Assembly: GCF_012932145.1 (NCBI RefSeq)
Contig: NZ_MWOK01000001.1
Span: forward strand, 62,001 to 126,000
DNA: 64,000 bases
Source: Acidovorax sp. SRB_14
Lineage (GTDB): Bacteria > Pseudomonadota > Gammaproteobacteria > Burkholderiales > Burkholderiaceae_C
Direction: 5' to 3'
Part shown: one piece after another, positions 9,299 through 17,900 of the stretch
Layout of the letters: every line of letters starts with the position of its first letter
How positions within the stretch are numbered: the first letter of the stretch is position 1
Position numbers and translations under genes: made by a program
Notes under the pieces: generated by a model
Seen by the model: the letters and a program-made list of their open reading frames with translations, nothing else
Database searches by the model: none
Told to the model about the DNA's origin: nothing

Positions 9299-10396
9299 AT
9301 GACAGATTCCGTGGATTGCGCCGTCATCGGCGCAGGGGTGGTGGGCCTGGCGGTTGCGCGCGCCCTGGCGCTGCGTGGCCGCGAGGTCATCGTGCTGGAG
9401 GCCGCGCCGGCCATCGGCACAGGCACCAGTTCGCGCAACAGCGAGGTCATCCATGCGGGCATCTACTATCCCGAGGGGTCGCTCAAGTCGCGCCTGTGCG
9501 TGCAGGGCCGCGAGATGCTGTACGGCTACTGCGCTGCGCGCGGCATTCCTTACCGCCGCTGCGGCAAGCTGATCGTGGCCACCCGCGCCGAGCAGCTGGC
9601 GCAGCTGCACGGCATCGTCGCGCGCGCGGCCGCCAATGGTGTGGTGGATTTGCAATGGCTCGACCGCGATGCCGCGCGGGCGCTGGAGCCTGCCCTGGAG
9701 TGCGTGGCGGCGCTGCATTCGCCCAGCACCGGCATCGTCGACAGCCACGCCCTGATGCTGGCGCTGCAGGCCGACCTGGAGCATGCGGGCGGGCTTGTGG
9801 CATTGAATTCACCTCTGGCCCATGCCCGGTGCGCGCAAGATGCTATTTTGTTGATAGCGGAGGATGGCACGCAGCTGCAGGCACGCACCGTTGTCAATGC
9901 CACCGGGTTGGCGGCGCCGCTGCTGGCGCGGCGCTTCGAGGGGCTGGATCCACGGCATGTCCCCACGCCCTATTACGCCAAGGGCAGCTACTTCACCCTC
10001 AGCGGCACGGCGCCTTTCAGCCGCCTTGTTTACCCGGTGCCCGAAGCCGCTGGCCTGGGCGTGCACCTGACGCTGGACTTGGGCGGCCAGGCCAAGTTCG
10101 GCCCCGATGTGCAGTGGGTCGAGGCGCCCGACGACCTGACCGTGGACCCGGCCCGGGGCGATGCCTTCTACAGCGAAGTGCGCCGGTACTGGCCCGGCCT
10201 GCGCGCAGGCAGCTTGGTGCCGGGCTATGCCGGCATGCGGCCCAAGCTCAGTGGCCCTGGTGCACCGGCCGCCGATTTCGTGATCCAGGGGGAGCGCGAC
10301 CATGGCGTGCGCGGGCTCGTCAACCTGTTTGGCATCGAGTCGCCAGGCCTGACCAGCGCGCTGGCCATCGCGGAGCAGGTAGCGAAGATGCCGTGA
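9299..10396 (+). CDS. FAD-dependent oxidoreductase, L-2-hydroxyglutarate dehydrogenase-like (DAO fold)
   Basis: Flavoprotein of 365 residues. The N-terminal dinucleotide-binding motif [13 protein letters not shown] is followed by [18 protein letters not shown], a signature shared with LhgO/L2HGDH enzymes that oxidise L-2-hydroxyglutarate and feed electrons to quinones. The C-terminal part ends with [20 protein letters not shown], the FAD-binding tail of the family. The ATG at 9299 follows a GGAG site and fits the family start; longer in-frame extensions run into the tRNA. The exact substrate is not proven; another 2-hydroxyacid is possible. Codons about 169-187 coincide with a degenerate dispersed repeat. 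Confidence 0.85.
   Translation: MTDSVDCAVIGAGVVGLAVARALALRGREVIVLEAAPAIGTGTSSRNSEVIHAGIYYPEGSLKSRLCVQGREMLYGYCAARGIPYRRCGKLIVATRAEQLAQLHGIVARAAANGVVDLQWLDRDAARALEPALECVAALHSPSTGIVDSHALMLALQADLEHAGGLVALNSPLAHARCAQDAILLIAEDGTQLQARTVVNATGLAAPLLARRFEGLDPRHVPTPYYAKGSYFTLSGTAPFSRLVYPVPEAAGLGVHLTLDLGGQAKFGPDVQWVEAPDDLTVDPARGDAFYSEVRRYWPGLRAGSLVPGYAGMRPKLSGPGAPAADFVIQGERDHGVRGLVNLFGIESPGLTSALAIAEQVAKMP
9805..9860 (-). repeat. Degenerate copy of the dispersed palindromic repeat inside the FAD oxidoreductase
   Basis: Read on the plus strand, CCTCTGGCCC, then GTGCGCGCAAGATGCTATTT and TTGATAG follow the order of the reverse-complemented intergenic repeat (CCTCTAGCGCTTA, TAAGCGC, GCTATT, GATAG). The frame is open across it. 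The similarity is partial, hence the low confidence. Confidence 0.35.
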
Positions 10397-10539
10397 ATTT
10401 GTCGGACAGGGGCTCAAAAAGCACCGCCATGCGCTCTTTGGGTACCTGGCGCCCGAACAGCTCGCTAAGATGGGTTCTGCAGCACCGCCACGAGGCTGCG
10501 CGCTATCGATTCCTGTTTTTCACACAACGAAAGGCTGAT

Positions 10540-10851
10540 ATGACGACCTCTGCTTCCGACACCATTTCTTCCACCCAAAGCGAACTTGAGAAACTGGTTT
10601 CCGATTTGCGTGGGTTGCTGTCCAGCCGAGATCTCGACAGCATCCCCCAGATCAAGCTCCTGCGCCAGCGCATGGACGATGGCATGCACAACGTGCGCGA
10701 TGCCGCGGTGGAAGCTGCGCAAGAGGCCGCGCGCCAAGCCAAGGAGGCCGCCCGTGCGGCAGACCGCTATGCACACGACGAGCCGTGGCGCGTGGCCGGG
10801 GCCGCTCTCGCCGTTGGCGCGCTGGTCGGCTTCCTGCTGTCGCGCCGTTGA
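10540..10851 (+). CDS. DUF883/ElaB-YqjD family inner-membrane stress protein
   Basis: Small protein of 103 residues: an N-terminal amphipathic, Ala/Glu/Arg-rich helix (about residues 10-78) and a C-terminal glycine-zipper membrane segment (VAGAALAVGALVGFLLSRR). This is the layout of E. coli YqjD/ElaB, C-tail-anchored proteins that associate with ribosomes in stationary phase. It is followed by YqjE-like and YqjK-like genes in the same order as the E. coli yqjDEK group. The ATG is placed after an AAAGG site; the longer reading frame upstream overlaps the oxidoreductase and is not credible. Confidence 0.85.
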   Translation: MTTSASDTISSTQSELEKLVSDLRGLLSSRDLDSIPQIKLLRQRMDDGMHNVRDAAVEAAQEAARQAKEAARAADRYAHDEPWRVAGAALAVGALVGFLLSRR

Positions 10852-10902
10852 ACTTGTGTGGGCGGCTGCGCAGGCCGCCCGGTCTCTGACAGGAGGACGT
10901 GC

Positions 10903-11298
10903 ATGAACTGGATTTCCCTGCTTGGTCTGGAGGCCATGGTCGCACGCTGGCGTGCCGCTGTCATGGAGGGCGCCCTGGCTGCAGAAGACCGCCTGGAGCT
11001 GGCGCAGTTGGAGTGGCGAGAACACAAGCGCCGACTGCGCAACACCGTGCTGCTGGCGCTGGCGATCGCAGGCTTGACGGTGGTGGCCTTGGTGCTGCTG
11101 TCGCTCGCGCTCGTGGTTCAGTTCTGGGACACACCGCACCGCACCGTGGCGACATGGAGCGTCGCGGGCGTGTGGCTTGCGCTGTGGCTTGGTGCGCTGG
11201 TGGCGCTGTGGGCCACGGTGCACGCGGCCGGGGGCGCGTTTGCGCTCACGCGCCGCGAACTGGCCCAGGATTGGCACGACATCAAGGAGCAGCTGTGA
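10903..11298 (+). CDS. YqjE-like membrane protein (phage holin family/DUF1469)
   Basis: A 131-residue membrane protein with a basic amphipathic N-terminal helix (WREHKRRLRN) and two hydrophobic segments at about residues 46-69 and 80-105. It starts with an ideal AGGAGG site seven bases before the ATG. Its stop overlaps the GTG start of the next gene by four bases, so the two are translationally coupled. No enzymatic function is expected. Confidence 0.85.
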   Translation: MNWISLLGLEAMVARWRAAVMEGALAAEDRLELAQLEWREHKRRLRNTVLLALAIAGLTVVALVLLSLALVVQFWDTPHRTVATWSVAGVWLALWLGALVALWATVHAAGGAFALTRRELAQDWHDIKEQL

Positions 11299-11609
11299 GC
11301 AAGTCTGAATCTTTCTCTGACAAGAATCTGCCTGTTCCCACGCCCGCGCAGCAACGCATCATCGAGCGCATGGCCGCGCAACGCGAACGCCTGCGCGCAC
11401 GGCGTGCGCGGCGCGAGCAGTTCTTGGCGATGCGCAAGGCCGAGGGAGGGCTGGGCGCGGATGCGCCTTTGCCTTTGCGCGTTGCGGTGTTTGCCAAGCA
11501 GCATCCGGCCGCACTGGCCGCCTTGGCCGGTCTGGCCTTGGTGCTCGGACCCAAGCGGCTCGTGGCATGGGCCGGTGTCGTGCTGCCGTTGCTAACGCGC
11601 TTGCGCTAG
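11295..11609 (+). CDS. YqjK-like small membrane protein
   Basis: A 104-residue protein starting with GTG, overlapping the previous stop (GTGA). It has a strongly basic coiled region (RERLRARRARREQFL, about residues 31-45) followed by a hydrophobic segment (PAALAALAGLALVLG). Position and layout match YqjK of the enterobacterial yqjDEK group, although sequence conservation in this family is low. Confidence 0.7.
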   Translation: MSKSESFSDKNLPVPTPAQQRIIERMAAQRERLRARRARREQFLAMRKAEGGLGADAPLPLRVAVFAKQHPAALAALAGLALVLGPKRLVAWAGVVLPLLTRLR

Positions 11610-11696
11610 CCTGGAAGGCAGGAAAAAAGTGCTTCAGGAGCGCCGCGGATCGAAGGCAAACCGCGTTGCGCGGCAGTCCGCAGGCCCGGGCGGACG

Positions 11697-12767
11697 TCAG
11701 GCCATGGTCTTGAGAGCGCGTGCGACGCGGCTGGGGAGTGCAGGGCCTTCGTAGATCAACCCCGTATAAATCTGCACCACGTCTGCGCCCGCCCGCACCT
11801 TGGCCACGGCATCTTCCGCGCTCATGATGCCGCCCACACCGATGATGGGGTAGCGGCTGCCCAGGGCCGCGCGCAGCTGGCGTATGACCTGGTTGCTGGC
11901 CTCCAGGACCGGGGCGCCGCTCAGTCCTCCCGCCTCTTGCGCATGGCGCAGGCCTTGCACGGCGTCGCGGCGTATGGTGGTGTTGGTGGCGATGACGCCG
12001 TCCATGCCGTGGCGCTCGAGCGCGCTGGCAATGACGGCGACCTGGGCCTCCTCGAGGTCCGGGGCGATCTTCACAAAGATGGGCACGCGCTTTTCCTTGC
12101 CGCCGGTGCCCGCATGCTGGCGTGCCAGCACTTCGCGCCGCTCGGCAATCGCGCCCAGCAGCGCGTCGAGGGCGGCGTCGCTTTGCAGCGTGCGCAGGTT
12201 CTGCGTGTTGGGCGAACTGATGTTGACGGTCACATAGTCGGCGTGCGGGTAGACACCGTCCAGGCAACTCAGGTAGTCGTTCGTGGCTTCTTCCATCGGC
12301 GTGCTGGCGTTCTTGCCGATATTCAGACCCAGCAGCATGGGGTGGGCCCGTTGTTGCGAGCGAAATCGGGCGCGCTGGACGTTGTGCACGAACGCTTCGA
12401 GCCCATCGTTGTTGAAGCCCAGCCGATTGACCAGCGCCCGTGCCTCGGGCAGGCGGAACATGCGCGGCTTGGGATTGCCGGGCTGTGGCTGGGGCGTCAC
12501 GGTACCGACCTCGACAAAACCGAATCCCATGGCGCTGAGTGCGTCAATGCAGCGTGCGTTCTTGTCCAGCCCGGCGGCCATGCCGACGCGGTTGGGAAAT
12601 GTCAGGCCCGCCAGTTCGACGGGGTCGTCCACGGTGTCATGGCACCAGGCCCACTGCAGGGGCGTGCCCTGACCGCGGGCCAGCATGTCCATGGTGAGAT
12701 CGTGGGCCGCTTCGGCATCCATGCCAAACAAAAACGGGCGGGTGAGGGCGTAGGGAATCAGGGACAT
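11697..12767 (-). CDS. pyrD: Dihydroorotate dehydrogenase, class 2 (quinone)
   Basis: FMN enzyme that oxidises dihydroorotate to orotate with ubiquinone in pyrimidine synthesis; membrane-associated through its N-terminal helices. The 356-residue length and N-terminal extension ([24 protein letters not shown]) mark class 2. Conserved stretches include [20 protein letters not shown] with the catalytic serine, and the FMN site [11 protein letters not shown]. It is divergent from rpiA with only 36 bp between the starts, so the two promoters must overlap. Confidence 0.97.
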   Translation of the reverse strand: MSLIPYALTRPFLFGMDAEAAHDLTMDMLARGQGTPLQWAWCHDTVDDPVELAGLTFPNRVGMAAGLDKNARCIDALSAMGFGFVEVGTVTPQPQPGNPKPRMFRLPEARALVNRLGFNNDGLEAFVHNVQRARFRSQQRAHPMLLGLNIGKNASTPMEEATNDYLSCLDGVYPHADYVTVNISSPNTQNLRTLQSDAALDALLGAIAERREVLARQHAGTGGKEKRVPIFVKIAPDLEEAQVAVIASALERHGMDGVIATNTTIRRDAVQGLRHAQEAGGLSGAPVLEASNQVIRQLRAALGSRYPIIGVGGIMSAEDAVAKVRAGADVVQIYTGLIYEGPALPSRVARALKTMA

Positions 12768-12803
12768 GGGGATAATTCAGGGCTAACCTTCTTATTCTCG
12801 CCC

Positions 12804-13493
12804 ATGACGACCTCCTCCCCCCTGACCCAAGACGAACTCAAGGCCCAAGTCGGCCAGGCTGCCTTGCGCTATATCGTGCCCGGCGACATCGTGGGCGTCG
12901 GCACCGGCTCCACAGTCAACAAGTTCATCGACGCACTGGCTGGCATCAAGGACCAGGTCCGCGCAGCCGTTTCCAGTTCGGTCGCCAGCACCGATCGCCT
13001 GCGCGCCCTGGGAATCGACGTGGTGGATGCCAACGAAGTGGAGCAACTGGCGGTGTACGTCGATGGTGCCGACGAGATCGATGACCACGGCTTCATGGTC
13101 AAGGGCGGCGGCGCGGCGCTGACGCGCGAAAAAATCGTGGCCGCGCTCGCCCAGCGCTTTGTTTGCATCGCGGACGAGTCCAAGCGCGTTGCCGTGCTTG
13201 GAAAGTTTCCCCTGCCGGTGGAGGTCATTCCAATGGCGGCTCGGCACATCGCCCGCCGGTTTGCCGCGCTCGGCGGCCATGCCACATTGCGCCTGAAGGA
13301 CGGGGCGCCGCTGGTGACCGACAACGGCCAGCACATCCTGGACGTGACAGGGCTGTCGATCACCGATCCCCTGGCCTTGGAGTCCGAGGTGAACCAGTGG
13401 CCCGGCGTGGTTTGCGTAGGAATCTTTGCGCACCAGAAGGCGTCGGTGTGCCTTTTGGGCACGGCGCACGGGGTGCAAACGCTGGCCTATTGA
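12804..13493 (+). CDS. rpiA: Ribose-5-phosphate isomerase A
   Basis: Interconverts ribose-5-phosphate and ribulose-5-phosphate in the non-oxidative pentose phosphate pathway. The 229-residue protein has GTGSTV (phosphate loop), DGADEID (catalytic aspartates) and [11 protein letters not shown], all typical of RpiA. The ATG at 12804 is preferred because the earlier part of the open frame is antisense to pyrD. It converges on the glutaredoxin-like gene 55 bp downstream; no terminator was recognised between them. Confidence 0.97.
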   Translation: MTTSSPLTQDELKAQVGQAALRYIVPGDIVGVGTGSTVNKFIDALAGIKDQVRAAVSSSVASTDRLRALGIDVVDANEVEQLAVYVDGADEIDDHGFMVKGGGAALTREKIVAALAQRFVCIADESKRVAVLGKFPLPVEVIPMAARHIARRFAALGGHATLRLKDGAPLVTDNGQHILDVTGLSITDPLALESEVNQWPGVVCVGIFAHQKASVCLLGTAHGVQTLAY

Positions 13494-13548
13494 GCGTTTG
13501 CGCGGCGAGAATTGCCGGCTTGGGGACGTAGCGTGGAGCGCCGGTGCC

Positions 13549-14208
13549 TCAGAAGCGGATGCCCGCAGGGTTGGGCGGCGTCGGCCCGCGCGGCACTGCC
13601 GGTTCCTGGCGGACGGCAGGCGGCGCATTGCCAGGGGCTGCCGCCGTTGCGGGAGCAGGGGATGGCGTGCGTTGGATGGCCACCAGAGGGGTGGGCGCGG
13701 CTCGGCGGTACTGGGGGGGCAGCTGCGACTGCTTGGGGTAGCCGGCCGCATCCAGGTACTGCGTCCATTCACTGTCCGAAAAACCCGTCAGCTGCTGGCC
13801 CCCGATGGTGCCAAAGGGCAGGCTGGAGCCGCCACTGAGGCGCTGCAGGGCGTCGATGTCTTCGTTGCTGGCCACGGTGCGCTCGGTGAAGGGCACGCCG
13901 CGCTGGACTAGCAGATTGCGCGCGCTGGCGCACGGCGTGCAGTCGGCGCCCGTGTACAGCGTGACCGGAAAGCGCGTGGCGATCTGGCGCAGCTCGTAGG
14001 GCAGGGCAGTGGCCTGACCGGCCTCTGGTGCGGCGCCGGCCCGCCCGGCCCGGGCGGGCTCCGCGTCGTTGCCCGGCGCGCGGTCGGAAAAGGTCACCTT
14101 GCCGTCCGGCCCGACGATGCGGTAGACCGGCTGGGCCTGTCCCGGGCCGGCCCAGGCCAGAGTGCACAGCAGGGTGGCCAGGGCAAGGAAGGGGCGGGGC
14201 AGGGGCAT
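13549..14208 (-). CDS. Secreted DUF4124/glutaredoxin-like protein
   Basis: A 219-residue exported protein: signal peptide (residues 1-22, ending GPGQAQ), a DUF4124-type segment (VYRIVGPDGKVTFSDRAP), then a glutaredoxin-like domain (about 75-150) with active site CTPC and cis-proline region SSLPFG. The C-terminal 70 residues are Pro/Ala-rich. A periplasmic thiol-disulfide role is inferred. The ATG at 14208 is chosen over a TTG two codons earlier. Confidence 0.82.
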   Translation of the reverse strand: MPLPRPFLALATLLCTLAWAGPGQAQPVYRIVGPDGKVTFSDRAPGNDAEPARAGRAGAAPEAGQATALPYELRQIATRFPVTLYTGADCTPCASARNLLVQRGVPFTERTVASNEDIDALQRLSGGSSLPFGTIGGQQLTGFSDSEWTQYLDAAGYPKQSQLPPQYRRAAPTPLVAIQRTPSPAPATAAAPGNAPPAVRQEPAVPRGPTPPNPAGIRF

Positions 14209-14257
14209 GCTCAATCTCCAGAACGTTCAGCGCAGTGGGTGAAGGTGCAAGGCGTGC

Positions 14258-16288
14258 TCAGGCCATGCCCTGGTGGCGCAACAGCGCCTCCAGGTTGGGC
14301 TCGCGGCCGCGGAAGGCCTTGAACGATTCCATGGCCGGGCGGCTGCCGCCGGCCTCCAGGATGGCCTGGCGGTAGCGCCGCCCCGTCTCCTGGCAGGGCG
14401 ATCCGTCGGGGCCGACGGTTTCCTCGAACGCGGCATAGGCATCGGCGCTCAGCACCTCGGCCCATTTGTAGCTGTAGTAGCCGGCCGCATAACCGCCCGC
14501 AAAAATGTGGCTGAAGGTGTGCGCTGTGCGGCTGAAGGCCGGGGGCTGCAGCACGGACACCTCCTGGCGCACCTGCGCCAGCAGCGGCATGAAGTCGTGC
14601 GCCGGATCGTGCGAAGTGTGCAGCAGCATGTCGAACAGCGCGAATTCGATCTGGCGCAGCGTGCCCATGCCGCTCTGGAAGTTCTTGGCCGCCATCATCT
14701 TGTCGAACAGGGTGCGCGGCAGCGGCTCGCCCGTGTCCACGTGCGCGCTCATGTGCTTGAGCACGTCCCATTCCCAGCAGAAATTTTCCATGAACTGGCT
14801 GGGCAGTTCAACCGCGTCCCATTCGACGCCGCCAATGCCCGACACGTCGCGCTCGTTCACTTGCGTGAGCATGTGGTGCAGCCCGTGGCCGAACTCATGG
14901 AACAGGGTGATGACGTCGTCGTGCGTGAGCAGCGCCGGCTTGCCATCGACGCCGCCGGCAAAGTTGCAGACCAGGTGCGCGACCGGCGTCTGCAGCTCGC
15001 CGGTGTCGGGTCGCAGCCAGCGCGTGCGCATGTCGTCCATCCACGCGCCGCCGCGTTTGCCGGTGCGTGCAGGCTGGTCGAGGTAGAACTGGCCCACCAG
15101 CTGCCCGGCCCGCTCAATGCGGTAGAACGCCACGGCGGGATTCCAGACCGCCGCGTCATCCGGGCGAATGGCCACCTCGAACAGTGTCTCGACGATCTTG
15201 AACAGCCCCGCCAGCACCTTGGGGGCGGTGAAGTACTGTTTGACCTCCTGCTCGCTGAAGGCGTAACGCGCTTCCTTGAGCTTCTCGGCAACGTAGGGCC
15301 AGTCCCAGGCCTGCGGGTCGCCCAGGCCCAGGCTCTCCGCGGCAAAGGCGCGCAGGTCGGCCACGTCCTTTTCGGCGTAGGGCCGGGCGCGGTGCGCCAG
15401 GTCGCGCAGGAAGGCGATCACCTCGTCGGCCGACTCGGCCATCTTGGGCACGACGGACACCTCGCCGAAATTGGCGTAGCCCAGCAGGTGCGCCTCTTCC
15501 TGGCGCAGCGCCAAAATTTCCTGGATCAGGGCCGTGTTGTCGTATTTCACGGCCTCGCCCGCGGCCTGGTCGGAGGCGCGCGTGACGTAGGCGCGGTACA
15601 GCGTCTCGCGCAGCGCGCTGCTGCGGGCAAACTGCATCACCGGCAGATAGCAAGGCATCTTGAGCGTGAGCTTGAAGCCGTCCTTGCCCTCGGCGCGCGC
15701 GGCGGCCTGCGCGGTCTGCTGGACGTCGGAGGGTACGCCGTCGAGCTCGTCGGCACGGGCGTAGTAGGCGTATGCGTCGGTCGCATCGAGCGCGTTTTCG
15801 CTGAACTTCTGCTGCAGCTCAGCCTGGCGCTCCTGGATCTGCGCGAAGCGCTCCTTGGTCGCGCCTTGCAGCTCGGCGCCGGAGAGCACGAAGTTGCGCA
15901 CCGCGTTCTTGAGTGCCTGGCGCTGTTCGGTGTTGAGCCCGGCCGGGTCGATGGCCTTGTACTTGGCGTAGAGCCGCTCGTCGGCGCCCAGGCGCGTCCA
16001 GAACTCGGTCACGCGCGGCAGCGCTTCGTTGTAGGCCGCGCGCAGCTCGGGCGTGTCGGCCACGCTGTTGAGGTGGCTGACCACGCCCCACGAGCGGCCC
16101 AGCTGTTCGGTGGCCACGTCCAGCACGCGCGCGATGTCGTCCCAGCGCGCGGGAAACGCGGGCGCCGTGACGGTTTCGAGCGCCTGGCTGGCGCGCGCCA
16201 GCAGCGCGTCCATGGCGGGCGCCACGTCACTGGGGGCAATGCGGTCGAATGCGGGCAGGGCGGAGAAGTCGAGGAGGGGATTGCTCAT
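14258..16288 (-). CDS. prlC: Oligopeptidase A (M3 family zinc metallopeptidase)
   Basis: Cytosolic zinc peptidase of 676 residues (E. coli PrlC/OpdA 680) that degrades oligopeptides and cleaved signal peptides. The metal site HEFGH (FHEFGHGLHHML) lies in the C-terminal catalytic domain, followed downstream by the third-ligand region around EWDVL. The N-terminus (NPLLDFSALPAFDRI) matches the family. It sits in a minus-strand run with folD upstream and the glutaredoxin-like gene downstream. Confidence 0.94.
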   Translation of the reverse strand: MSNPLLDFSALPAFDRIAPSDVAPAMDALLARASQALETVTAPAFPARWDDIARVLDVATEQLGRSWGVVSHLNSVADTPELRAAYNEALPRVTEFWTRLGADERLYAKYKAIDPAGLNTEQRQALKNAVRNFVLSGAELQGATKERFAQIQERQAELQQKFSENALDATDAYAYYARADELDGVPSDVQQTAQAAARAEGKDGFKLTLKMPCYLPVMQFARSSALRETLYRAYVTRASDQAAGEAVKYDNTALIQEILALRQEEAHLLGYANFGEVSVVPKMAESADEVIAFLRDLAHRARPYAEKDVADLRAFAAESLGLGDPQAWDWPYVAEKLKEARYAFSEQEVKQYFTAPKVLAGLFKIVETLFEVAIRPDDAAVWNPAVAFYRIERAGQLVGQFYLDQPARTGKRGGAWMDDMRTRWLRPDTGELQTPVAHLVCNFAGGVDGKPALLTHDDVITLFHEFGHGLHHMLTQVNERDVSGIGGVEWDAVELPSQFMENFCWEWDVLKHMSAHVDTGEPLPRTLFDKMMAAKNFQSGMGTLRQIEFALFDMLLHTSHDPAHDFMPLLAQVRQEVSVLQPPAFSRTAHTFSHIFAGGYAAGYYSYKWAEVLSADAYAAFEETVGPDGSPCQETGRRYRQAILEAGGSRPAMESFKAFRGREPNLEALLRHQGMA

Positions 16289-16347
16289 GCGGGCTTAGAT
16301 GGCGTCGCCTGGGGGCGGTTCAAGGTGGTAGGGGCGCGGGAGGTGTG

Positions 16348-17202
16348 TCAGGCGCCGGCGGCGCGCTCTGCCGCTTCGAGGGTATTGACCAGCAGCATGG
16401 TGATGGTCATGGGGCCGACGCCGCCGGGCACGGGGGTGATGTGGCCCGCCACGTTCTTGACGCCGTCAAAGTCCACGTCGCCGCAGAGTTTGCCTTCGTC
16501 GTTGCGGTTCATGCCGACGTCGATGACGACGGCGCCGGACTTGACCATGTCGGCCGTGAGCACGTTGCGCTTGCCCACCGCGGCGACGATCACGTCGGCC
16601 TGCAGGGTCTGCGCCTTGAGGTCCTGCGTGGCGCTGTGGCAGATGGTGACGGTGGCGTTTTGGGCCAGCAGCATGAGCGCCATCGGCTTGCCCACGATGT
16701 TGCTGCGTCCGATGACGACCGCGTGCTTGCCGCGCAGGTCGTAGCCAATGGATTCGAGCATCTTCATGCAGCCGTATGGGGTGCAGGGCCAAAAACCTGG
16801 CATGCCGGTCATCAGCGCTCCGGCGCTGGCGATGTGGAAGCCGTCCACGTCCTTGGCGGGCGAGATGGCTTCAATCACCTTTTGCGCATCGATGTGCTTG
16901 GGCAGGGGCAGTTGCACCAGGATGCCGTGGATGGACGGGTCGTTGTTGAGCGCTTCGACGCGTGCCAGCAGCGCAGCCTCGGTCATGTCGGCGCCGTACT
17001 TCTCGAGCACCGAGTGCAGGCCGCTGTCCTCGCACGCCTTGACCTTATTGCGCACATAGACCTGCGAGGCCGGGTTGTCGCCGACCAGCACCACGGCCAG
17101 GCCAGGCGTGACGCCGCGGGCCTTCAGGGTGGCGGCGCGTTGGGCGACGTCGGTGCGCAGTTGGCGGGAAAGGGCGTTGCCGTCTATCGTTTGGGCTGTC
17201 AT
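16348..17202 (-). CDS. folD: Methylenetetrahydrofolate dehydrogenase/cyclohydrolase
   Basis: Bifunctional enzyme interconverting 5,10-methylene-, 5,10-methenyl- and 10-formyl-THF using NADP. The 284 residues include [13 protein letters not shown] (catalytic lysine), GRSNIVGKP (NADP site) and the C-terminal [10 protein letters not shown]. The ATG at 17202 is preferred to a TTG two codons upstream. A copy of the dispersed palindromic repeat begins four bases before the start codon, so the ribosome-binding site would lie within the repeat. Confidence 0.97.
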   Translation of the reverse strand: MTAQTIDGNALSRQLRTDVAQRAATLKARGVTPGLAVVLVGDNPASQVYVRNKVKACEDSGLHSVLEKYGADMTEAALLARVEALNNDPSIHGILVQLPLPKHIDAQKVIEAISPAKDVDGFHIASAGALMTGMPGFWPCTPYGCMKMLESIGYDLRGKHAVVIGRSNIVGKPMALMLLAQNATVTICHSATQDLKAQTLQADVIVAAVGKRNVLTADMVKSGAVVIDVGMNRNDEGKLCGDVDFDGVKNVAGHITPVPGGVGPMTITMLLVNTLEAAERAAGA

Positions 17203-17205
17203 GGT

Positions 17206-17267
17206 CAAATATCAATGAAAAAAGCCTCTAGCGCTTATGGAGTAAGCGCTAGAAGCTATTGAAAGTG
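17206..17267 (-). repeat. Dispersed palindromic repeat, folD-regulator spacer (best copy)
   Basis: TCTAGCGCTTA (17227-17237) and TAAGCGCTAGA (17243-17253) form a perfect 11-bp stem with a 5-nt loop, flanked by AATGAAAAAAG on one side and AGCTATTGAAAG on the other. It fills almost the whole gap between the response regulator stop and the folD start, and is the least degenerate member of the family in the window. Confidence 0.85.
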
Positions 17268-17273
17268 TAGCGG

Positions 17274-17900
17274 TCAGGCTTTGGCGGTGGTTTGGCCGAG
17301 CGCAATCTTGAGCAGGTCGGCGACGGTGTTGGCGCCGAGTTTTTCCATGATGTTGGCGCGGTGCGCCTCCACGGTCTTGATGCTGATGCCCAGGTCGTCG
17401 GCGATCTGCTTGTTCAGGCGGCCGGCGACGATGCGTTCCAAGACCTGCGCTTCGCGGCTCGTCAGCTTGGACAGCAGCGCATCGCGGCTGGCCGCCTGCT
17501 GGTGGCCGGTGAAGGCTTCGCGCGCATGGTCGAGCATGCGCTCCACCAGGGCAATCAGCTCTTCTTCGTTGAACGGTTTCTGGATGAAGTCGAGTGCGCC
17601 CTTCTTCATGGTGTTCACGGCCATGGGCACGTCGCCGTGGCCCGTGATGAAGACGATGGGCAGAGGGGACTTGCGTTCGATCAGGCGGTCTTGCAGCTCC
17701 AGACCCGTCATGCCACCCATGCGGATGTCGACGATCAGGCAGGCAACTTCGCGCGGGTCGTAGCGTGAGAGAAAGGATTCCGCCGAATCAAAACAGCGCA
17801 CCCGGTAATCCTTGCCTTCGAGCAGCCACTGCAACGAATCGCGCACGGCTTCGTCGTCGTCGACCACATACACAGTGCCTTTTTTCGGAATCAAGCTCAT
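17274..17900 (-). CDS. FixJ/NarL-family response regulator
   Basis: Two-domain regulator of 208 residues. The receiver domain has acidic cluster D14-D16, phospho-acceptor Asp58 (LIVDIRMGG), Thr86 (ITGHGD) and Lys108 (QKPF). The LuxR-type helix-turn-helix spans about residues 145-205 (LTSREAQVLERIVAG ... SIKTVEAHR). Its ATG overlaps the stop of the kinase gene (ATGA), so it is coupled to its cognate sensor. The pair is divergent from the pyruvate dehydrogenase operon, which makes that operon a likely target; this is inference from position. Confidence 0.93.
   Translation of the reverse strand: MSLIPKKGTVYVVDDDEAVRDSLQWLLEGKDYRVRCFDSAESFLSRYDPREVACLIVDIRMGGMTGLELQDRLIERKSPLPIVFITGHGDVPMAVNTMKKGALDFIQKPFNEEELIALVERMLDHAREAFTGHQQAASRDALLSKLTSREAQVLERIVAGRLNKQIADDLGISIKTVEAHRANIMEKLGANTVADLLKIALGQTTAKA

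Noticed and set aside
9058-9462. 134-codon minus-strand frame across the second tRNA-Val and its terminator
   Set aside because: It overlaps a tRNA and a terminator and has no codon-bias support.
14273-16744. 823-codon plus-strand frame opposite the M3 peptidase
   Set aside because: Peptidase motif HEFGH and family ends are on the minus strand; the plus frame is a shadow.
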